A DNA stretch of 7,638 bases from positions 1 to 7,638 of the forward strand of contig JAYRNN010000142.1 in assembly GCA_041912175.1 (NCBI GenBank), written 5' to 3'. Below, in pieces: positions 1 through 5,855 of the stretch. The notes beneath the pieces are model-generated. The model did no database searches, had not been told where the DNA came from, and was given only the letters and a program-made list of their open reading frames with translations. This DNA comes from CAZAGA01 sp041912175 (GTDB taxonomy: Bacteria > Chloroflexota > Anaerolineae > Anaerolineales > UBA4823). Every line of letters begins with the position of its first letter. The stretch's first letter is position 1. Made by a program: the position numbers and the translations under genes.

Positions 1-113
1 CTCGTATAGGCGCTCAATAATTTAGATGATTTTTCCACGATCAAGCCATTTGCCATCCCGCCCAGGTCGATCTCAAGCCCATGTGGTAGCCAGATTGTAG
101 CAATATCAAATAA
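1..113 (-). pseudogene. ApbE-like FAD:protein FMN transferase, 5'-truncated remnant, runs off the left edge
   Basis: Read on the minus strand from base 113 to the window edge, an open frame of about 37 codons gives a peptide containing LPHGLEIDLGGMANGL followed by VEKSSKLL. This matches the conserved ApbE region, where a line such as LPxGvxIDLGGIAKGyaxD is typical. ApbE enzymes attach FMN covalently to Thr of exported flavoproteins, using FAD. In an intact protein this motif lies well inside the chain, but here the frame is closed by TAA at 116-114. The terminator of the preceding gene lies just upstream, so there is no room for an N-terminal half, nor a start codon with a ribosome binding site. 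The usual AKG of the motif reads ANG. I infer a decayed remnant whose 3' end is outside the window. The family call rests on one motif only. Confidence 0.5.
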
Positions 114-156
114 TTAAAAATCACTGGCAGCCCGTACAGAAACGCACGGGCTGCCA
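100..156 (-). terminator. Intrinsic terminator of the 189-992 gene
   Basis: An inverted repeat has arms at 125-135 and 146-156 (11 base pairs, TGGCAGCCCGT against its complement) around a 10-base loop. On the minus strand the stem is followed by GTGATTTTTAATTATTTG, a T-rich tail. It begins 33 bases after the stop codon of the 189-992 gene, as expected for a rho-independent terminator. On the plus strand only a short A/T stretch follows, so it acts mainly on minus-strand transcription. Confidence 0.8.
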
Positions 157-188
157 AACTTTCGCCTGGTTAACGGTTGTGGTTTTTG

Positions 189-992
189 CTACGGATTGTT
201 CTGATCGGGTGTGGTTTGTCCCTGTCCATTCTGACCTTGCGGTCCCATCCCGGGTTCGCCAGGGCCTCCACGGCCCGTCCAGGCCTGGGTAGCCTTCGTG
301 TCGAACTCAGTACCTGCCTGGGTATACATCTGGTCGGCCTGGGCCTGGGTAAGCTTTCCATCCGTGACGGCCTGGTCGAGTTGGGTCTTCAGGTTGGCCA
401 GGACAGCATCCTTAACTGTGGCCAGCTCGACCGATTTTTCTTGCGCCAGGTCAGCCAGGGTTTTACCGCCCTGTAAGGCGCTCATCAAATCGGCCTCGGT
501 CATATTGAGGGTTTGGGCGATGACATCCATTTCAAAGACGCCGTGGCCGCCCATCCGGCCGCCACGACCGTGTCCTCGACCTTCGCCAAACCCGCCATGC
601 CCAAAGGGTACACCAAAGCCAGGCAATCTGCCTTGCTCGAGCTCAGTGGCATTACGATCTTTCATCTGCGTCGCTTGATCTGCGGTCAACTTTCCATCCG
701 TGACAGCTTGGTCAACCGTCTCATTGAAAGCTGCAGAATACGCTTCTTTAAGCTTATCAAGCGTGACGCCCAGTTTGGAGGCAAAAGCATTCAAAAACGT
801 TTCTTGATAGGCTTGCCAATTGCTCTGGGTCCCTGCCTGGTCAGCCGGCGCTGGGTAGGCGGGAGTGGTGGGGATTGGCGCTTGCGCAAATGAAACCTGA
901 GTGGGGGAGTTCACCCACCACAAACCGGTTGCAAGCACTGCAATCGCCAAAACACCACCGATTGCGAGAAAAAATTTTTTGGTTATTGGCAT
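189..992 (-). CDS. Membrane-anchored exported protein with two LTxxQ modules and a Gly/His-rich centre
   Basis: This 267-residue protein has no function I can name with certainty. Residues 1-28 form a Lys-bearing N-terminus and one hydrophobic segment, an uncleaved anchor or signal peptide. A Pro/Ala-rich linker (about 36-55) leads to a helical module (60-120). A Gly/His/Arg-rich stretch (122-151, with His at 132, 141 and 150) separates it from a second helical module (153-235). A Gly/Pro/Gln/Asn-rich tail ends the chain. Both modules contain DQAVTDGKLT followed by xxQAxQM, so they share an internal duplication and an LTxxQ motif. Similar phrases occur in DUF2680/YckD-type proteins, and LTxxQ also marks the CpxP/Spy periplasmic chaperones. 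I chose the ATG at 992 because AGGAG (1004-1000) sits seven bases upstream and the hydrophobic segment follows directly. The gene diverges from the two-component operon and shares its promoter region. Confidence 0.8.
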   Translation of the reverse strand: MPITKKFFLAIGGVLAIAVLATGLWWVNSPTQVSFAQAPIPTTPAYPAPADQAGTQSNWQAYQETFLNAFASKLGVTLDKLKEAYSAAFNETVDQAVTDGKLTADQATQMKDRNATELEQGRLPGFGVPFGHGGFGEGRGHGRGGRMGGHGVFEMDVIAQTLNMTEADLMSALQGGKTLADLAQEKSVELATVKDAVLANLKTQLDQAVTDGKLTQAQADQMYTQAGTEFDTKATQAWTGRGGPGEPGMGPQGQNGQGQTTPDQNNP

Positions 993-1066
993 ATACGGTC
1001 TCCTTTTCTTGTTTGCCAAATTGGTTGTGCTGCAATAAAAAACCAAATTTGCAGCTTATACACCTA

Positions 1067-1098
1067 ATCCTAACAGGGGAAAATGACAGAACCATGAA
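1067..1098 (-). promoter_or_regulatory. Degenerate response-regulator box and -10 for the 189-992 gene
   Basis: On the minus strand TTCATG (1098-1093) and GTCATT (1087-1082) are spaced by five bases. Nine bases later comes TAGGAT (1072-1067), a 4-of-6 match to TATAAT. The spacing equals that of the two better boxes in this window. The predicted transcript would start near 1060, about 68 bases before the ATG. A competing -10 without this geometry, TATAAG, lies at 1060-1055. Confidence 0.4.
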
Positions 1099-1183
1099 AT
1101 TGAGAGTTTTGGTTACTATTCTTCCCCCGGTACTCCGGGTTTGCGGGTCGCAGTGAACGAATATTTCATTCTCGGATATTGTG

Positions 1184-1215
1184 TTCATCAAAAATTCATC
1201 TGGCTGGAATATAAT
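1184..1215 (+). promoter_or_regulatory. Autoregulatory promoter of the response regulator: tandem TTCATC box plus TATAAT
   Basis: TTCATC occurs at 1184-1189 and 1195-1200, an 11-base direct repeat, followed after nine bases by a perfect TATAAT at 1210-1215. There is no good TTGACA at the normal distance, and the second repeat falls about where a -35 element would be, as at activator-dependent promoters. OmpR/PhoB-family regulators usually bind such 11-base tandem half-sites, so control by the adjacent regulator is a reasonable inference. The predicted start site (about 1222) coincides with the ATG. Confidence 0.6.
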
Positions 1216-1221
1216 ACTTTT

Positions 1222-1905
1222 ATGAGAATCCTATTTGTTGAAGACAATCGACGCTTGAGTAATTCACTCAAGGTGAGCCTTGAAGATGATGGATACGCGG
1301 TAGATGTGGCCTATGATGGGATTGAAGGTCAAGAGCTGGCTGAAATTACCCCTTATGATGTCATCATCCTTGATATCATGCTGCCTGGTCGGAGTGGCTT
1401 GGAGGTATGCCAGGAATTACGAAAGCAGCGGATTAAGATTCCCGTATTGATGTTGACTGCCCGCGATGCCGTCGAGGATCGTGTAAAAGGGCTGGACAGC
1501 GGTGCAGATGATTACCTGGTTAAACCATTTGCGATCGAGGAATTGCGCGCCCGGTTGCGGGCGTTGCTTCGGCGGGACAACCCTGATAAATCGGGTTTTC
1601 TGACGGTGGCTGACCTTGTGATGGACCCGGCGTCGCACGAGGTTTCCAGGAATGGGACGATGATTGATCTTACAGCCAAAGAATTTTCTTTATTAGAATA
1701 TCTGATGCGCAATCCGAACCGTTTGATCACGCGTGAGATGGCAGAAAATCATGTCTGGAGCTATGATTATGACGGAGTCTCAAATGTAGTCGATGTTTAT
1801 ATCCGCCGCTTGCGAAGAAAAATCGATGATGGTTTTGGTGTCAAATTAATCGAAACCGTGCGTGGCGTTGGCTATAAGTTGCGTAAACCGACCCATCCGG
1901 GTTAA
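1222..1905 (+). CDS. OmpR/PhoB-family response regulator
   Basis: This 227-residue DNA-binding regulator has the normal length and layout of the OmpR family. Receiver domain, residues 1-115: acidic pocket E7-D8, phosphoacceptor D51 in IILDIMLPGRSG, switch residue T79 in LMLTARD, and K101 in YLVKPF. The winged helix-turn-helix domain covers roughly 127-224, with LTAKEFSLLEYL and the closing VRGVGYKLRK. The cytoplasmic partner kinase would phosphorylate D51 and promote tandem binding to DNA direct repeats. The frame is open upstream to an ATG at 1141, but homologues begin at MRILFVEDN, so I start at 1222. No Shine-Dalgarno sequence precedes this ATG. Instead TATAAT lies at 1210-1215, implying a leaderless mRNA. 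The kinase gene follows after 12 bases, so the two form an operon. Confidence 0.96.
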   Translation: MRILFVEDNRRLSNSLKVSLEDDGYAVDVAYDGIEGQELAEITPYDVIILDIMLPGRSGLEVCQELRKQRIKIPVLMLTARDAVEDRVKGLDSGADDYLVKPFAIEELRARLRALLRRDNPDKSGFLTVADLVMDPASHEVSRNGTMIDLTAKEFSLLEYLMRNPNRLITREMAENHVWSYDYDGVSNVVDVYIRRLRRKIDDGFGVKLIETVRGVGYKLRKPTHPG

Positions 1906-1917
1906 AGGTGTTGATTC

Positions 1918-3474
1918 ATGGGACAGGCCAAGGAAAATAAGAACCGCCTGTGGGTGTTAATTCATAGTATTCGTTTCCGCCTGGCTTTATGGTTTGTCTT
2001 GATTTTGGCTGTGGTGATCTTTATTTTTAGTTTCTTTATCTATACACGCCAGGTACAAGAATTGCGCACTCTTGCTGCCGCCCGACTGGAATTAAAGGCG
2101 CGCCGTTTAGTAGGGCCGACGCGCCCTCAAGAGCGCGACGACTTCGAGCGATCGTTCGCCCAGATCCAGGCTGATTCTGCCGGTGGAGGTTCGCTATTTC
2201 AAGAGAGTGATGTGCTGGTGCTTTTCAGCGCCGATGGCGAGATCATCCAAAGTTGGGGTATAAACGATGAAAAAACGCTGAGTAATTACATCGTTGAAAC
2301 ACTGGCCAAAAACAAGGATCGTCCGAACCAAGACCCTGCGCATCCGCTTGCCGGAAATATCCTTGTCACTCAACTTCCTGGGGCAAATTCTGGCGGAGAA
2401 TATGTTTTTACAATTGGTTCTATATCCATGGGAGGACGTTCTGCCGGATATTATCTGTTCGGCAACCCGGTGGATCCCGATCACCAGTTGCCCCGCTTGT
2501 TAGTCTCACTGCTGATTGGGATTTCCATCACGCTTCTGATTGCCCTGTTAGGTGGATTTTGGTTGGCAGATCGGGCGATCCGGCCGGTCAAGAAGATCAC
2601 CCAAGCTGCCCAATCGATCAGCGAGACGGATTTGAGCCTACGGTTGAATCTCCATCAGAACGATGAATTGGGCGAGCTGGCCGATACCTTCGATGCCATG
2701 TTAGGCCGTTTAGAAGGGGCTTTCCAGCGCCAGCGGCAATTCACTGCCGACGCCAGCCATGAATTACGCACCCCGCTCACGATTGTTGAATTGGAAGCAA
2801 CCCGGGCCCTTGCCGCGCCACGCTCATCATTGGAATACAATCGTGCCTTGAAAGTCATCCGTTCCGAAAATCAATTTATGAGTCGTCTTGTGAATAATTT
2901 ATTGACTCTGGCGCGCATGGATAACCAACAGCTAATTTTGCAAAAACAGGCGATCGACTTGAGCGATGTGGTTTTGGAAGTGGTTGAACGACTTGCACCA
3001 CTGGCCAAAAAAGAAGCCGTGCGTTTATCGGCCGGCGATCTTCCCGAATTACCGATCCACGGGGATCGACAATTCCTTGCTCAGATGGTGACGAACCTGG
3101 TGGAAAATGGAATCAAATATTCAGGGGGAGGAGATCGAGTCGTCGAAGTAACCACCGGTGAGGTCGCCGGTGAGCAAATCGATCAGAAGATGGCCTGGGT
3201 ACGCGTGACCGATCATGGCGCTGGAATTCCGCCAGAACATCTGGCGCACTTGTTTGACAGGTTTTATCAGGTCGATAAGGTTCGCACGCAGCAGGCACAC
3301 GATGGAAATGCCCGCAGCGAACAATCCTCCTCCGGGGCTGGATTAGGTTTGTCAATTGCGCTGTGGATTGCCCGAGCGCATGGGGGAGATATCCGGGTAG
3401 AGAGCGAAGTTGGTAAAGGTTCCATATTTTATGTGATCTTACCACTAAGCAAACCACCGAAAGTATTTTTATGA
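1918..3474 (+). CDS. Membrane sensor histidine kinase, EnvZ/BaeS-like architecture
   Basis: This 518-residue inner-membrane kinase is the partner of the preceding regulator. Order of parts: membrane segment at about 20-42; an extracytoplasmic sensor of about 150 residues (43-192) without a family I recognise; a second segment at about 194-216; HAMP (217-268); HisKA with phosphoacceptor H281 in ADASHELRTPL; and HATPase_c. The ATPase domain shows an N box (N393, N397 in NLVENGIKYS), a G1 box DHGAGIP (432-438), an F box LFDRF (445-449) and a G2 box GAGLGL (473-478). All catalytic boxes are intact. The start ATG is preceded by AAAGGTG (1904-1910), which overlaps the regulator's TAA stop codon, so translation is probably coupled. 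The signal sensed cannot be read from the sequence. A metal or envelope stress signal is only a guess from the family and the exported neighbours. Confidence 0.96.
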   Translation: MGQAKENKNRLWVLIHSIRFRLALWFVLILAVVIFIFSFFIYTRQVQELRTLAAARLELKARRLVGPTRPQERDDFERSFAQIQADSAGGGSLFQESDVLVLFSADGEIIQSWGINDEKTLSNYIVETLAKNKDRPNQDPAHPLAGNILVTQLPGANSGGEYVFTIGSISMGGRSAGYYLFGNPVDPDHQLPRLLVSLLIGISITLLIALLGGFWLADRAIRPVKKITQAAQSISETDLSLRLNLHQNDELGELADTFDAMLGRLEGAFQRQRQFTADASHELRTPLTIVELEATRALAAPRSSLEYNRALKVIRSENQFMSRLVNNLLTLARMDNQQLILQKQAIDLSDVVLEVVERLAPLAKKEAVRLSAGDLPELPIHGDRQFLAQMVTNLVENGIKYSGGGDRVVEVTTGEVAGEQIDQKMAWVRVTDHGAGIPPEHLAHLFDRFYQVDKVRTQQAHDGNARSEQSSSGAGLGLSIALWIARAHGGDIRVESEVGKGSIFYVILPLSKPPKVFL

Positions 3475-3580
3475 TATCACAGGCATTGACGGCGGTTTGC
3501 TCAAGTGATTGGCCGGTTTTTCATGATTTTTATAGTGATGAAAGTCCTATTCGCCAGGCTGAGGTTGGCAGGTTCTGGTA

Positions 3581-3610
3581 GGCAGGGGCGGCGCCTGCCA
3601 TTTCTTTGTC
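3581..3610 (+). terminator. Probable intrinsic terminator of the two-component operon
   Basis: GGCAGG (3581-3586) and CCTGCC (3594-3599) form a 6-base-pair stem around a GC-rich 7-base loop, and ATTTCTTTGTC follows. It lies 106 bases after the kinase stop and just before the convergent 3621-4079 gene ends. On the minus strand no T-run follows, so it should work only for the kinase transcript. A further GGCAGG at 3567-3572 could pair with the same right arm. Confidence 0.55.
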
Positions 3611-3620
3611 TTCAATCACT

Positions 3621-4079
3621 TCACGGCGTTACTCCTGGCGTCGTGGTATTGCCAGTCATAACCATAATTTGGGTTGCAGTGATATTCCCTTTGGTATCGC
3701 GCTGACCGCTTACAAGCACCTGCATTCCTACTTGCAGATCTGTCATTGAGCCTTCGACCGATTTTATGACCTTCGTAGTATCGATTAATGCGACATTGGT
3801 GGTATTGCCCGCCGTTGTTAATGTGATTGTATCCCCATCGATCGATTCAATTTGTCCGGTTGCGCCGCCCCCAAAACCGCCTACACCCTGGCCTGGCGCC
3901 TGACCTGGCCCGCCGGCCGGAGAATTTTGGGCGTTGGGGTCCAGCCCTCTGGAGCGCATGAATTCATTACGCGCCTGGGTAGCCTGGTTTTGTTGATATG
4001 CCATACCACAATAAAAACTTCCGACAGCAATTCCACCGGCCAATATAATTGCCCCTACGATGATCAATACCTTCTTCAT
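3621..4079 (-). CDS. Small membrane-anchored protein with DUF5666-like beta domain
   Basis: This 152-residue protein has an N-terminal hydrophobic segment (about 3-22, KKVLIIVGAIILAGGIAVGS). A polar stretch and a Gly/Pro/Gln-rich linker (52-73) lead into a C-terminal domain that resembles DUF5666: GQIESIDGDTITLTT, then a run ending VGMQVLVSGQRD and NITATQI. Such domains look like small beta-barrels and occur in exported proteins of unknown function. The start at 4079 is supported by GGAG (4088-4085) five bases upstream and by the signal segment that follows. The in-frame ATG at 4142 would add 21 residues lacking signal character. The gene converges on the kinase and has the tandem TTCATC box 200 bases upstream, so it is a candidate target of the regulator. 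It lies downstream of the sortase on the same strand and could also receive read-through. Confidence 0.8.
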   Translation of the reverse strand: MKKVLIIVGAIILAGGIAVGSFYCGMAYQQNQATQARNEFMRSRGLDPNAQNSPAGGPGQAPGQGVGGFGGGATGQIESIDGDTITLTTAGNTTNVALIDTTKVIKSVEGSMTDLQVGMQVLVSGQRDTKGNITATQIMVMTGNTTTPGVTP

Positions 4080-4258
4080 ATTATCTCCGATATTTTTATA
4101 GTTTCCTTGTTGTCCGCCGGGCAGCGATAACCCGAAATACAATATTTACCTCGCGCGAGAAAATCACCTGGCGCCAATATCGATTGACCCTCCAGCGGAT
4201 ATTAGGCTGGAGATCAAATGATCGCCGCCTGATCCGGCGAAAACCTGGATTTAGGACT
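4080..4258 (-). promoter_or_regulatory. Long predicted 5' leader of the DUF5666-like gene, with a hairpin
   Basis: If transcription starts about seven bases after the -10 at 4270-4265, the mRNA has a leader of roughly 180 bases. It contains a perfect 7-base inverted repeat (CTCCAGC at 4190-4196, GCTGGAG at 4206-4212, loop of nine). No T-run follows on the minus strand, so it is not an ordinary terminator. I recognise no riboswitch family. A second promoter nearer the gene cannot be excluded. Confidence 0.3.
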
Positions 4259-4264
4259 TCAAAT

Positions 4265-4296
4265 ATTCTAGATCATGAAGATGAATTTTAGATGAA
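4265..4296 (-). promoter_or_regulatory. Tandem TTCATC box plus -10 for the DUF5666-like gene
   Basis: On the minus strand TTCATC (4296-4291) and TTCATC (4285-4280) are spaced by five A/T-rich bases. After nine bases comes TAGAAT (4270-4265), one mismatch from TATAAT. The layout equals that in front of the response regulator base for base in spacing. The flanking G and four of the five spacer bases are also the same. A third partial copy, TTCATG, directly follows at 4279-4274. The box begins three bases after the sortase stop codon, so it provides a promoter for the last gene independent of the sortase transcript. Confidence 0.6.
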
Positions 4297-4299
4297 CAA

Positions 4300-5298
4300 T
4301 CACGGGTTGATCGGTTCAGCGACCACGTATACCCGCTTATTAAAAAATCCGATGTTGGCGCCTCCGCAAGTAACCAGGGTAAGGCGTTCATCTTCGCTGG
4401 GAGCAAGAAATCGCGCGTGACGCTCAACATCTACTTCATTGTTCCCGGTATAGGAGACGGTCTTCACTTTTACAACTTGATAATCGTATTCCTGGCCGCT
4501 TTCGGTGAAAAGTACAATTTCATCGCCCACTTGAAGTTTATGCAGGTTTACAAATACGCCGCTGCCTTCATAGTCATAATTGTGTCCAACCAAAACGGTG
4601 TTTCCCCTTTCTCCAGGTAGCGAAGACCCTTCCAAATGGCCGACCAGATCAGGGCGATTGTTGGTGGCAAATAATTTATCGGTATTCCATTCCAGATTAC
4701 CGTTTGCATTTGTGATCGTGCCGATATCCACGACTGCGCGTTTGACTTTCACGCGTGGGATAACGATGCGTACGACCTGATTGTTCGGGTCGATGGCTGA
4801 GACAGGATCGATCGCTGGGACGGGCTCAAGCGTAGGCGTCGGGGGAACGACGATTTGTTCTGTGGGCGCTGCTTCGGTTGGAGCAATCCAGGTAGGGGCG
4901 GGTGGTATGGGTGTTTCGGTGGCAAGCGGGGCGGTCGGTGAAGGTGATGGCTGGGCTGTTGGCGAAGAAGAAGGTTGTACGGTCGGCGTTGGGAGGTCGG
5001 AGCGTAATATTTGTTGTGATCGCCTGGCAACCTCTGGGGCGCTGTTATGATTTGTGCTGACGATCGCCGCGGCGGCTTTCTCGGGCGAGATCTCCGGTTC
5101 GGGCTTGGGGTTGGCGGATAAGGCTACGATCGGTAGGATCTCAATCCGTTGGGTCTCAGCCGGCAGATACGCGGGATGAGCTGCAAGGTACCGGTTCAGA
5201 CCGGCCCGCGCGCTGAATAACAACGCGCCTAAGATCAAGGCGCCGCCTGCCAGCATAAGTAGAATGGCTGACGCCAGTCGTATATAAGAGTTCTTCAT
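4300..5298 (-). CDS. Sortase with long Pro/Thr/Ser-rich linker
   Basis: This 332-residue membrane-anchored cysteine transpeptidase would cut a surface protein at its sorting signal and join it to another surface molecule. An N-terminal membrane segment (about 8-29) is followed by a region with many Pro, Thr, Ser and Ala residues (about 100-170) that probably spans the wall layer. The C-terminal sortase barrel covers about 172-330. Catalytic residues are visible: H239 in VLVGHNYDYEG, C311 in LTLVTCGG, and R322 in NKRVYVVAEP. The TLVTCGG signature and single N-terminal anchor point to a non-housekeeping sortase of the D/E/F type. I cannot fix the class by eye. The start at 5298 has no Shine-Dalgarno sequence and lies ten bases after a 12-base inverted repeat. 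The adjacent upstream gene encodes a probable substrate, so the two are likely cotranscribed. Confidence 0.93.
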   Translation of the reverse strand: MKNSYIRLASAILLMLAGGALILGALLFSARAGLNRYLAAHPAYLPAETQRIEILPIVALSANPKPEPEISPEKAAAAIVSTNHNSAPEVARRSQQILRSDLPTPTVQPSSSPTAQPSPSPTAPLATETPIPPAPTWIAPTEAAPTEQIVVPPTPTLEPVPAIDPVSAIDPNNQVVRIVIPRVKVKRAVVDIGTITNANGNLEWNTDKLFATNNRPDLVGHLEGSSLPGERGNTVLVGHNYDYEGSGVFVNLHKLQVGDEIVLFTESGQEYDYQVVKVKTVSYTGNNEVDVERHARFLAPSEDERLTLVTCGGANIGFFNKRVYVVAEPINP

Positions 5299-5308
5299 CT
5301 AGATAGAT

Positions 5309-5350
5309 TGTTGTGTGTCAAACCAGGTAAAAAAGGTCTGACACACAACA
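5309..5350. repeat. Perfect 12-base inverted repeat between substrate and sortase genes
   Basis: TGTTGTGTGTCA (5309-5320) and its exact complement TGACACACAACA (5339-5350) flank 18 bases that hold an A6/T6 run. The element fills most of the 66 bases between the substrate stop (5365) and the sortase start (5298). Neither strand has a T-run after the stem, so it is not a standard terminator. It could be an mRNA hairpin that tunes sortase translation, a site for a dimeric regulator, or the remains of a small inverted-repeat element. Confidence 0.75.
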
Positions 5351-5364
5351 TCATGGTTACCAGA

Positions 5365-5781
5365 TTATGCGAGTCGTTTGCGGTAAATTACAAAACCGCC
5401 GGCGAAGAGGAGCGCGCCCGCAGATAAAGCTACGCTGATCAATACCGGCGTTGGCAAAGTAACGCCGGTATCTGGTGGAACCCCATAATAAAAAACGGAT
5501 GAGGTGACTGCGCAAGGGCCGTCATTGGGATCTTCAACGACGTGGCGATAGTACCCGTTCGATACGCTCTGATAGAGGATTGCGTATCCTGACTTGCAGA
5601 CCTCTTCCACGACCAAAGAAAGTTCTTCAGAAGTCGAACATTTCCATGGCGCGCTGAAACTGCCATCTCCATTCGCAGCCGCGGTCGCGCTGCAATAAAA
5701 TACCGGAACCGCCGCCAACACGGTAGACGGTATGATGGCCAGGAGTAGCAGAATGCTAAGTACGGTGGTCAATTTTTTCAT
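5365..5781 (-). CDS. Small secreted four-cysteine protein with sortase sorting signal
   Basis: This 138-residue precursor has a signal peptide (1-24, MKKL then a long hydrophobic run, likely cleavage near VLA-A at 23/24). The mature part of only about 80 residues has four cysteines (30, 48, 62, 90), which could form two disulfides outside the cell, and a NGDGSFSAPW turn. The C-terminus is a three-part sorting signal: PPDTG at 102-106, a hydrophobic segment (about 112-132) and a basic tail YRKRLA. The motif departs from LPxTG in its first residue but keeps PxTG. The gene has the best ribosome binding site in the window (AGGAGG at 5795-5790, eight bases before the ATG), so strong expression is likely. 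It is followed by the sortase, its probable processing enzyme. I do not recognise the mature domain; it may be a structural surface subunit. Confidence 0.85.
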   Translation of the reverse strand: MKKLTTVLSILLLLAIIPSTVLAAVPVFYCSATAAANGDGSFSAPWKCSTSEELSLVVEEVCKSGYAILYQSVSNGYYRHVVEDPNDGPCAVTSSVFYYGVPPDTGVTLPTPVLISVALSAGALLFAGGFVIYRKRLA

Positions 5782-5835
5782 GATGTATTCCTCCTAACTC
5801 CAAAATTGAATGTTTAGCTTGGTTCTAGACAGGTT

Positions 5836-5852
5836 AAACGCGCCTTGGGCGC
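5836..5852 (-). terminator. Weak hairpin after the TPR gene
   Basis: GCGCC (5852-5848) and GGCGC (5844-5840) form a 5-base-pair GC stem around CAA, starting three bases after the TPR stop, with GTTTAA after it. The tail is short, so it may attenuate rather than stop transcription into the substrate gene. Confidence 0.3.
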
Positions 5853-5855
5853 TGA

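Noticed and set aside
513..893. Plus-strand open frames opposite the LTxxQ protein
   Set aside because: They are antisense to a well-supported gene with signal segment, ribosome binding site and terminator.
993..1046. Upstream start at 1046 for the LTxxQ protein
   Set aside because: It would cover the AGGAG ribosome binding site and place 18 polar or basic residues before the signal segment; the ATG at 992 fits better.
1141..1221. N-terminal extension of the response regulator from an ATG at 1141
   Set aside because: The extra 27 residues have no receiver-domain character, and this stretch holds the tandem TTCATC box and TATAAT.
3505..3705. Small plus-strand open frame after the kinase
   Set aside because: It runs through the terminator hairpin and antisense into the 3' end of the DUF5666-like gene, with no ribosome binding site and no recognisable sequence.
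4080..4142. Upstream start at 4142 for the DUF5666-like protein
   Set aside because: The added residues have no signal character and the GGAG at 4088-4085 supports 4079.
4781..5050. Plus-strand Gly/Val-rich open frame opposite the sortase linker
   Set aside because: It is the antisense of the Pro/Thr/Ser-rich linker codons; its low-complexity composition is explained by that.
5294..5299. TTCATC at the sortase start as another regulator half-site
   Set aside because: It is a single copy created by the ATGAAG start of the gene, without a tandem partner or a -10 at the right spacing.
5309..5350. Intrinsic terminator between substrate and sortase
   Set aside because: The only T-run is inside the loop; neither strand has a T-rich tail after the stem.
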